In this document: positions 57,866 to 64,000 of the stretch, one piece after another
Layout: each line of letters begins with the position of its first letter
How positions within the stretch are numbered: the stretch's first letter is position 1
Assembly (NCBI RefSeq): GCF_018448905.1
Contig: NZ_RCWA01000005.1
Location: 123,540 to 187,539, forward strand
Origin: Photorhabdus heterorhabditis
Lineage (GTDB): Bacteria > Pseudomonadota > Gammaproteobacteria > Enterobacterales > Enterobacteriaceae
Reading direction: 5' to 3'
Length of the DNA: 64,000 nucleotides
Translations under genes and position numbers: made by a program
The notes under the pieces: generated by a model
Told to the model about the DNA's origin: nothing
Database searches by the model: none
Seen by the model: the letters and a program-made list of their open reading frames with translations, nothing else

Positions 57866-59791
57866 ATGAATACGACTGATTTTATCTCGGACTGGGTAGT
57901 TTCTGAAAATTCGATTCGCCCGTTGGTGTTTGAACACGCGCCACAGGCATTAATTGTGTTAGATCCACACCTGAATCAATTTATTGATGTGAATATTAGC
58001 GCCACCCAATTATTACGATATGAACGTCATGAAATTATTCAAAAAACGGTAACTTCCATTTTTGGTCATTTCAGACAGCTGCCGTACCTTGTGGCATTTA
58101 CCGAAGAAGCGTTGGTAAAAGGTCGGGCCTGGAACAATGAGCTGTATACCTTGGATAAAAATGGTGAAAAAATCCAGTTGGATATTACTTCTATTTCATT
58201 GCCCTATAAAAATAAAACCTTGCTGATATGGTCGCTGGTGGATGTCAAAGATTTAGAACAGCGCCAACTCAATAAAAATGCTGATGAAGTCATCGGCACA
58301 GGTTTAAAAGAACAGCAAGTTTTACAAGAGCTGTTTATTGATTCCGATACAGGCAAGCATTTATTGCTGAGTTCAGTTGGTGACGGTATTTACAGTATCA
58401 ACAAACAAGGCTTGTGTACCTTTATTAACCCTGTCGGGGCGAAAATGTTGGGGCTGCAACCTGAAGATGTACTGAGTAATAATATCCATCAGATTCATCA
58501 CCATACCCATGAAAATGGCGAACACTATTCTGTAGAAGAGTGCCCGATTTATGCGGCGGTACATGACGGTATTGTGCATGAAGGTGTTCAGGAAATTTTT
58601 TGGCGTCGTGATGGCAGCTGTTTTCCAGTGGAATTTACCAGTACCCCTGTGATTCGTGACAGAGAAATTATTGGCGCGGTAGTGGTGTTCCGCAATATTA
58701 CTGATCGGCTGAATACTGAAAGGCAACTGACCCATGCCCTTGAAGAATTGCAAGATTTAAAAAGCCGACTGGAACAGCAAAATGAATATCTGCAAGAAGA
58801 AATTTTACAAGAAAATCAATACCATGAAATTATTGGTAGTAGTGCATCCATTTTACAGATTATCGAAAAAATCAAGGTGGTTGCCCCAACCGATGCTAAT
58901 GTAATGATTTATGGTGAATCGGGTACAGGCAAGGAACTGATTGCTCGGGCTATTCACCAATCCAGTCACCGTAAACAGCAACCACTTATTCGGGTCAACT
59001 GTGCCGCCATTCCTTCGGAACTGTTTGAAAGTGAATTTTTCGGACATGTCAAAGGTGCATTTACTGGGGCTGTGCGTGATCGTGCCGGACGTTTTGAATT
59101 GGCAGATCAGGGCACACTGTTTTTAGATGAAATTGGCGAAATTCCTATCGAGCTACAAAGTAAATTATTGCGTGTATTGCAGGAAGGCACCTTTGAGCGG
59201 GTCGGTGAAGAGAAAACGCGGCAGGTGAATGTGCGGATTATTGCCGCTACCAACCGCAATTTAAAAGAAGAAGTTAAACACAAACGCTTTCGTGAAGATC
59301 TGTATTTCCGTTTAAATGTATTCCCGATTTATTCACCTGCCTTACGTGACCGTAAAGAAGATATTCCGCTTTTGGTTACACACTTTACGAAGTTGATTTG
59401 TGACAAGCGTAAAATTAATTATCTGCCATTTTCACAAAAGCATATTTTAGGACTACAGCAATATGACTGGCCTGGTAATATTCGTGAGCTGCAAAATGTC
59501 ATTGAACGCGCACTCATTACAGCCAAACAAGGCGCTGTTTCCTTTCAATATTTGCTAGAACAAGATCAACCGCAAAATGAAACTCTGCATCGGAATATTC
59601 ATAATGAACTTCAACAAATCGAAGACGTGCTGACCATGCAACAACTAAAAAACTTGGAAATTAAAAATTTCTCTCTTGCCGTTAAACAATGCAAAGGGAA
59701 AATTTTCGGTGATGATGGCGCAGCAAAATTGTTGGGAATGAACCCAACGACATTGATCTCACGCTTAAAGAAATTGAGGATTGATTATTAA
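57866..59791 (+). CDS. nitA: Sigma-54-dependent activator of the Nit1C cluster
   Basis: The start is set at [15 protein letters not shown], just after the ERIC copy; the longer frame from 57704 reads through ERIC codons. The 641-residue protein has two PAS domains (about residues 20-130 and 165-290), a linker coiled coil, the AAA+ domain with Walker [16 protein letters not shown], the sigma-54 loop GAFTGA, Walker [11 protein letters not shown] and the arginine fingers, and a Fis-type HTH at the C-terminus ([20 protein letters not shown]). It activates the divergent nitBCDEFGH promoter. The PAS domains may sense a small molecule or redox state. Confidence 0.93.
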   Translation: MNTTDFISDWVVSENSIRPLVFEHAPQALIVLDPHLNQFIDVNISATQLLRYERHEIIQKTVTSIFGHFRQLPYLVAFTEEALVKGRAWNNELYTLDKNGEKIQLDITSISLPYKNKTLLIWSLVDVKDLEQRQLNKNADEVIGTGLKEQQVLQELFIDSDTGKHLLLSSVGDGIYSINKQGLCTFINPVGAKMLGLQPEDVLSNNIHQIHHHTHENGEHYSVEECPIYAAVHDGIVHEGVQEIFWRRDGSCFPVEFTSTPVIRDREIIGAVVVFRNITDRLNTERQLTHALEELQDLKSRLEQQNEYLQEEILQENQYHEIIGSSASILQIIEKIKVVAPTDANVMIYGESGTGKELIARAIHQSSHRKQQPLIRVNCAAIPSELFESEFFGHVKGAFTGAVRDRAGRFELADQGTLFLDEIGEIPIELQSKLLRVLQEGTFERVGEEKTRQVNVRIIAATNRNLKEEVKHKRFREDLYFRLNVFPIYSPALRDRKEDIPLLVTHFTKLICDKRKINYLPFSQKHILGLQQYDWPGNIRELQNVIERALITAKQGAVSFQYLLEQDQPQNETLHRNIHNELQQIEDVLTMQQLKNLEIKNFSLAVKQCKGKIFGDDGAAKLLGMNPTTLISRLKKLRIDY

Positions 59792-59822
59792 AAAGCTTAT
59801 CTTGAGTTTGGAAAATGCGCCT

Positions 59823-59949
59823 TATACCCAATGGATTTCAAGATGGATCGCGACGGTAAGGGCGCGAATCCCCGGGAGCATAGATAACTCTGTGGCCGGG
59901 GTAAGTGAGTGCAGTCAACCAAGAGGCAACTTGAAAGATAACGGGTATA
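59823..59949 (+). repeat. ERIC element E
   Basis: A 127-bp copy 32 bp after nitA, with two or three changes from the others (GACGGTAAGGGCGCG, GGCCGGGGTAAGTGAG). Confidence 0.92.
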
Positions 59950-60032
59950 TATGTATTAACACCTTTTTATAAATTAAGGTGCGGTACTATTTTGGGGATC
60001 AATATCGAAAGCCAAGAGGAAACTACGGCTAA

Positions 60033-60317
60033 TCAATGCGTCGCCAGAGCCTTATAGAAATTAGGGTCGTCCTGGATGATAGCTAACACTTTTGCCGCTA
60101 GTCCTGTCGGATTTCGACGCTTCTGCTCCCAGCTTTTAATTGTATCAAGGCTAGTGCCTAAAGCCTCCGCCATCTCTGCCTGTGAAATGTTAAGTTGAGC
60201 ACGGATGGCTTTAACATCGGCAACTTTGTATTGGGTCACACGCGCTGCAGCTTTATTACCTTGTTTAATTTCAACTGCTTCTTCGAGGGATGCTTTCAAC
60301 TCGTCAAAAAAACTCAT
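60033..60317 (-). CDS. NadS/HigA-type antitoxin
   Basis: The 94-residue protein (start MSFFDELKASLEEAVEIK after an AGGTG site; a four-codon longer frame is less likely) ends in an HTH_3 domain: LNISQAEMAEALGTSLDTIKSWEQKRRNP, as in NadS-type antitoxins. It lies directly downstream of the C-terminal half of a RelE/HigB-type toxin, with only one base between the toxin stop and its start. Because the toxin gene is truncated, the antitoxin may now act alone as a repressor. Confidence 0.85.
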   Translation of the reverse strand: MSFFDELKASLEEAVEIKQGNKAAARVTQYKVADVKAIRAQLNISQAEMAEALGTSLDTIKSWEQKRRNPTGLAAKVLAIIQDDPNFYKALATH

Positions 60318-60318
60318 G

Positions 60319-60490
60319 TTACACCTCATTTTTTAGTAATTTTGTTAGTTTTTTCAGTTCTGCTTTCTCGGCATCCGTTAAGCTATCTTTTTTACTTTTC
60401 GGATAAACCATCACCAGATAGATAATATCTTCAGTCGCTAGAAGATAGATAACTCTGGCACTACCGCTTTTTCCCTGTGAACCTATAGCC
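60319..60490 (-). pseudogene. RelE/HigB-type toxin, C-terminal fragment
   Basis: The minus-strand frame reads MAIGSQGKSGSARVIYLLAT then EDIIYLVMVYPKSKKDSLTD and ends at 60319. This is the C-terminal half of NadT/HigB-like RNase toxins (GKSGGARVIYxx and K-S-K-K...LT motifs). The N-terminal half is missing; the sequence switches directly to a phosphodiesterase gene at about 60490. Confidence 0.7.
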
Positions 60491-60704
60491 ATTCTGATTT
60501 AATGCCATCTTTTGAAAGCTGAACAGTGATCCAGATAGCGTCAGCTTTATTCTCCAGGGATTTGGAAATTGCGTACTCGGTATTTTCAGGTGCATCACCC
60601 GTACCAGCACGATGAGCGATAATTTGTGGTGTTGTTGCGAAAGCGCTGACAGAGCAGCAAAGTAGGATTGTAGCGGTAATTCCGTGTCGCATAATTTTCT
60701 CCAT
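60483..60704 (-). pseudogene. Glycerophosphodiester phosphodiesterase, N-terminal fragment
   Basis: The 73-residue frame has a signal peptide (MRHGITATILLCCSVSAFA) and the GDPD active-site start IIAHRAGTGDAPENTEYA, where the catalytic histidine and E-N pair are present. It is cut after KDGIKSEW. GDPD enzymes are 250-350 residues, so about three quarters is lost. A deletion seems to have fused it to the toxin fragment. Confidence 0.7.
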
Positions 60705-60795
60705 AATATCCAGTTATAGTTAAATTAAAATAATTAACACCATAAATAATTTCTTAATGAAATTAATTTTGAATATAACACGGTTTTTTTAAATT

Positions 60796-61314
60796 TTAAG
60801 TGAGAATTTGAATTTTTTTACATTTGTTATGTGCTTGTTGTAAATACTGTTTTACTGAACTGGAAGAAACTTGCAGTTGATCAGCGATTTCGTTGTAACG
60901 TAGACCTTGCAGTTGTGCTAACAGAAAAGCTTTTTTTACCCGGCTTGGTAATTTATCAAGAGTGATTTCTAATTTTTCAAGTTGTTCAAATACAGCAAAT
61001 TTGCTTTCTGTAGAAGGCATAGTCGTTTCTGGTATGGCGCTCACATACTCTAAATAGTTTTCCTCAATTTTTCTCTTGCGGTAATAATTGGCAATCAGGC
61101 AGCGGGCCACGGTTGTCAGAAAAGGCCGTGGCTGACGGATATTTGATACGTTTGAGCGAGACAGAATGTTCAGGAAAGTGTCCTGGGTTAGATCTTCTGC
61201 ATGGCAGGGACAAGGGACTTTGTGGAGTAGCCAATTATATAACCAGTCATAATGCTCAGAATAAAATTGATGAGTAAAACTATTAGGCTCAGATGTGGCT
61301 TTCTGCGTTGGCAT
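60796..61314 (-). CDS. ECF sigma factor, FecI type
   Basis: The 172-residue protein (start MPTQKATSEP preferred to an upstream codon) has sigma region 2 (LYNWLLHKVPCPCHAEDLTQDTFLNIL, DLTQDTF being diagnostic) and region 4 (LSRVKKAFLLAQLQGLRYNEIADQLQVSSSSVKQYL). It belongs to the iron-related FecI group. A Fur box lies about 30 bp upstream. No fecR-like anti-sigma gene follows; the downstream genes are fragments. It sits next to a TonB-dependent receptor that may be its target. Confidence 0.88.
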   Translation of the reverse strand: MPTQKATSEPNSFTHQFYSEHYDWLYNWLLHKVPCPCHAEDLTQDTFLNILSRSNVSNIRQPRPFLTTVARCLIANYYRKRKIEENYLEYVSAIPETTMPSTESKFAVFEQLEKLEITLDKLPSRVKKAFLLAQLQGLRYNEIADQLQVSSSSVKQYLQQAHNKCKKIQILT

Positions 61315-61338
61315 TATGATTTCTAACAATCTTAACAA

Positions 61339-61359
61339 ATGATAATGATTATTATTTTT
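61339..61359 (-). promoter_or_regulatory. Fur box upstream of the FecI-type gene
   Basis: ATGATAATGATTATTATTTTT matches the Fur hexamer array (GATAATGATTATTAT). It is 25-45 bp before the sigma-factor start, overlapping the expected promoter. Confidence 0.75.
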
Positions 61360-61398
61360 ATATGGCCATTGGTTGTCAAGTTATTGTTATCAAGTTAC

Positions 61399-61419
61399 GT
61401 TCCCTCATAGAGAGGGAAC
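61399..61419 (-). terminator. Hairpin after the TonB-dependent receptor gene
   Basis: GTTCCCTC and GAGGGAAC form an 8-bp stem with a five-base loop 15 bp beyond the receptor stop, with no U tract after it. Confidence 0.45.
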
Positions 61420-61433
61420 TATCAGGTGAGAAA

Positions 61434-63740
61434 TCAGAACTTCTGGGAGACACTGAATTTAATATTACGTCCAATTCCTGAAAAAGATTCGTTGAGGTAT
61501 GGTTTATAATCGCGATTAAATAAATTATTTATTGTTACACGTGCTTCAAGACCTTGTTGAAAATCAGGTTGCCAGCTAGCGAATAAACCATGCAGTGCAT
61601 AACCTTTGCTTTTGGGTATTGACCAGAGTGTTGCCATTGGATCTCCATCTTTAGGCGATCTATCTTGCTTACGGACAAAATCTCCGGTCCAGCCTATTGC
61701 CATCTGCCATTGAGGGATTTTTATGCCTAACATAGTGCGGGCAGCAGTGGGTGGAATTTCCGCAATCCAAGTTTTATTACCCCAAGGATTGCGTGGTGAA
61801 GCATCTCTCTGACCACGGATAGTTGAATAAGACAGTTTTCCGAACAAATGAGTGCTGTCGTAGAAAGTCTCGATTTCCAGCCCCTGAATGGTGTATCCCG
61901 GTAAATTACGGTAGTTAGATACAGGCTTTCCGCAATCCGGTGATTTACATACTATTCCACGACGGACAAATATTTCATCTTTGCCTCTATTACGGAATAA
62001 CGTTGTACGGATTTGCAAACTATCTTGGTCTGCTAGCAGGCTATTGAAATTCAGAATCGCACCGAAGCGTAAGCCTGTCATTCTTTCTACATCCAGATTA
62101 CGGCTGGTGGCAGTGATACTTGCCTGTGCATATTGCATTTCATACTGTTCATCCACCAACGGAGCGCGCCATGTCCGGCTGATATCCGAAAATAGTGACA
62201 GGTTTTGGGTTGCTTTCCACATGATACCAAAATGAGGAGACCAGCCAGTATAGGTGACATTGCTGTAATCATGACCTACATTCGGTGAGTTATCATTGTA
62301 GATTGCCGCGATATTGGGTTTGCCAATATTGGTGATATGGTCATAGCGAACACTGGGTGTCACAGTAACACTGCCGATAACCATCGTATCCTGTAAATAG
62401 AAACTATTCGTTTTTTGCTCGCCAGAAGGCATATAGGTTGGCTGAAAATAGCCATAATTATATTCAGGTCTCTTGTCTTTGCTTTTATCATGGATAAGGG
62501 TATTACGTTGATTTTTATGCCAACGAACTCCAGCTAATAATGTGTGCTCTATTGGTCCGGTTATAAAATCACTTTTGTTATTTATATCTATTAAGTTATC
62601 CACATAGTTGATCCAGCTTTCATTTCCCAATGAACCAATAAAACCGTTATGGGCTTTTTCAGAGCGTTTATCATGCTGCTCTGTTTTCGAATAGGCATAG
62701 GTTGCTGTCAGGTTAAGTAACAGATTATCTTCCGGTGCAATATTCCATTTAGTTGTGTAATTTTGGTCTGTTTGATCACGATAAACCAATTTCCGGCGCC
62801 AGGCTTCATTCCAACCATATTTTTCAACCTCGGCTTCTGACGGAACGGCTATTTCATTACTCTTTGCTGCCCAGGGTTGCCAGCCATCAGAATCAAAACG
62901 CGTAGCGGAAAGTGTCAACGTATTAGCATCGTTTAGGTAAAAATTCGTTTTCAGTAAATAAGATGCCTGATCACTTTTAGAGAAAGCAAAGTGGGTACCA
63001 TCGGGGCGTTTAATATTGCCGCCATCCCGTTTACTCATATATAACAGGCCATCAGCGAAGCCTTCTATTGTCCGGCCATAAACTGCACTGCTATAAATAT
63101 TTTGTTGGTCGTTGGTGTGATAACTGTATTTCAGCAATCCACCAAAATCTTCTCCCGGCCGTAACAAATCACTGGCATCTTTGGTGACAACTTTGACTGT
63201 TCCGCCAAATCCGCCATTACCATCAAGTAGATTATGCGGGCCTTTATCGACATCGACTCGCTTGATTAATTCAGGCTCAATAAAGATAGAGCCTTGGCGA
63301 TATTTCTCGAAGCCTTTCGGTGCGTCATCTAAGGTGACTTTAACGTCTTCTGTATCACCCATTCCCCAGATATTCAGAGTTTGGCCGCCTGGACGAGGTG
63401 ATCCCGACATAGAAACGCCGGGAAGTTGATCAAGCAGTTCGGCAATATTATCCGCCTGGGTGCGTTCAATATCCTCTTTTTTCAATACTGAGCTGCCAGC
63501 ACTGACGCTGTTATTTAAGCCATTAACAACTGAAAGTGCAGGAAATATGAGCATTTTTTCTGGTTTCTCCGGTTTTTCCCTGGTCTTTTGGGATTCATTT
63601 TCCTGTGCGGCCAGATGATTGGGTAGACCTGCACTAAGAGCGATCATGCCTGATAAGACATAATGAATCGTACGATTCATTTGTGGTGTCGTCGTCGTTG
63701 CGGAGTTTTTTTGCAGTTTCTGGCTATTTTTAATTGTCAT
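61434..63740 (-). CDS. TonB-dependent outer-membrane receptor, heme/siderophore type
   Basis: The start is set at MTIKNSQKLQKNSATTTT, giving 768 residues with a long n-region before the hydrophobic signal core (YVLSGMIALSAGL). The plug domain follows (DNIAELLDQLPGVSMSG, GMGDTEDVKVTLDD, VDVDKGPHNLLDGNGGFGGTVKV) and then a 22-strand barrel ending in phenylalanine (KFSVSQKF). WRAPLVDEQYE and INNLFNRDYKPYL resemble the FRAP and NPNL regions of heme receptors. It lacks the N-terminal signalling (STN) domain of FecA. It is upstream of the FecI-type gene in the same direction. Substrate is not certain. Confidence 0.88.
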   Translation of the reverse strand: MTIKNSQKLQKNSATTTTPQMNRTIHYVLSGMIALSAGLPNHLAAQENESQKTREKPEKPEKMLIFPALSVVNGLNNSVSAGSSVLKKEDIERTQADNIAELLDQLPGVSMSGSPRPGGQTLNIWGMGDTEDVKVTLDDAPKGFEKYRQGSIFIEPELIKRVDVDKGPHNLLDGNGGFGGTVKVVTKDASDLLRPGEDFGGLLKYSYHTNDQQNIYSSAVYGRTIEGFADGLLYMSKRDGGNIKRPDGTHFAFSKSDQASYLLKTNFYLNDANTLTLSATRFDSDGWQPWAAKSNEIAVPSEAEVEKYGWNEAWRRKLVYRDQTDQNYTTKWNIAPEDNLLLNLTATYAYSKTEQHDKRSEKAHNGFIGSLGNESWINYVDNLIDINNKSDFITGPIEHTLLAGVRWHKNQRNTLIHDKSKDKRPEYNYGYFQPTYMPSGEQKTNSFYLQDTMVIGSVTVTPSVRYDHITNIGKPNIAAIYNDNSPNVGHDYSNVTYTGWSPHFGIMWKATQNLSLFSDISRTWRAPLVDEQYEMQYAQASITATSRNLDVERMTGLRFGAILNFNSLLADQDSLQIRTTLFRNRGKDEIFVRRGIVCKSPDCGKPVSNYRNLPGYTIQGLEIETFYDSTHLFGKLSYSTIRGQRDASPRNPWGNKTWIAEIPPTAARTMLGIKIPQWQMAIGWTGDFVRKQDRSPKDGDPMATLWSIPKSKGYALHGLFASWQPDFQQGLEARVTINNLFNRDYKPYLNESFSGIGRNIKFSVSQKF

Positions 63741-63780
63741 AATCACCCCATGAAATATCACTAAATAAAATAACTATACT

Positions 63781-64000
63781 TAGTAGGTCACTTCACAAAG
63801 AGAATCGGGCAGAAAAAATTAATAACGGTATTAATTTTTTGCCTTGTTGATCAAAAGATTTTCAAAACCGAACTTAGCGAAAAACGCCGTAAACCCTCGG
63901 CCAGTGCGGGCGGGGATATAAGGCGAAAAGCCCGCAGGGCTTTAAAGATCAATCTGGCGTTGACTGACTCTGAACGTAGGCTCTGAGCGTTTCAATCGTT
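63781..64000 (-). other. Right edge: upstream region and possible TnpB-type tail
   Basis: On the minus strand a frame entering from the window edge reads TIETLRAYVQSQSTPD and stops at about 63949. The DNA after it has two G/C-rich hairpins (AAAGCCCTGCGGGCTTTT and a CCCTCGGCC...GGCGGGG block). That arrangement suggests the 3' end of an IS200/IS605-type orfB with its structured right end, but the piece is too short to be sure. Confidence 0.35.

Noticed and set aside
49390-59949. Novel repeat family
   Set aside because: The 127-bp repeats match known ERIC core blocks (GAATCCCCGGGAG and GACCGGGGTGAG), so they are not new.

Overview
The window looks like a chromosomal segment of an entomopathogenic enterobacterium, most likely Photorhabdus (Xenorhabdus is the main alternative). 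The core genes follow enterobacterial order (mltC-yggX-mutY-trmB-yggL-glsA-yggN; hemW-rdgB-yggT-proC-yggS with yggR, ruvX, yqgE, gshB, rsmE; lysR/lysA; fadE; gmhA-yafJ-yafK). An nqr operon sits beside yafK, there are several 127-bp ERIC palindromes, and intergenic DNA is very AT-rich. No database search was possible; every family assignment rests on motifs and remembered family sequences.

Layout. 1-11.1 kb is a graveyard of mobile DNA: an IS630 piece, an AhpD-like gene, an IS982 element interrupted by an IS110-type remnant, a frameshifted drug-efflux gene, two broken tyrosine recombinases, four 36-bp iterons beside an STY4528-type island replication gene, a TraI/MobH-like fragment and a broken IS3-family element. 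It ends at a tRNA-Phe gene, the usual target of SPI-7-like integrative elements, so this is read as a decayed ICE. 11.3-27.5 kb is core housekeeping: cell-wall lysis, DNA repair, tRNA and rRNA modification, proline and glutathione synthesis, heme chaperone. An orphan siderophore-type binding protein and an unknown AT-rich gene are inserted there. 27.5-46 kb holds a prepilin peptidase, a DsbA-like protein, an MBL-fold protein with its divergent LysR regulator, lysR/lysA, fadE with a FadR-like site, gmhA, yafJ, yafK (dpaA) and the complete Na+-NQR set nqrABCDEF-apbE-nqrM.

46-49.5 kb holds a probable membrane-active toxin gene followed by a tandem array of small four-helix membrane proteins: four intact, one pseudogene and one stub. 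Each is preceded by a copy of the toxin gene's last codons, which suggests an immunity array grown by duplicating the toxin-tail/immunity junction. 50.4-59.8 kb carries a SAM methyltransferase and a complete Nit1C cluster: nitB-nitH on the minus strand and the divergent sigma-54 activator nitA. The nitB upstream region contains a near-consensus -24/-12 promoter and a pair of palindromes 22 bp apart that could be NitA sites. Nit1C clusters are linked to cyanide and nitrile nitrogen use in pseudomonads, but the gene set (radical SAM, GNAT, AIR-synthase-like, flavoprotein, nitrilase) looks biosynthetic. 60-64 kb holds a broken toxin-antitoxin locus fused to a phosphodiesterase fragment, then a Fur-controlled FecI-type sigma factor without FecR and a TonB-dependent receptor.

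The two most interesting systems are the toxin/poly-immunity array and the Nit1C locus with its sigma-54 control region.
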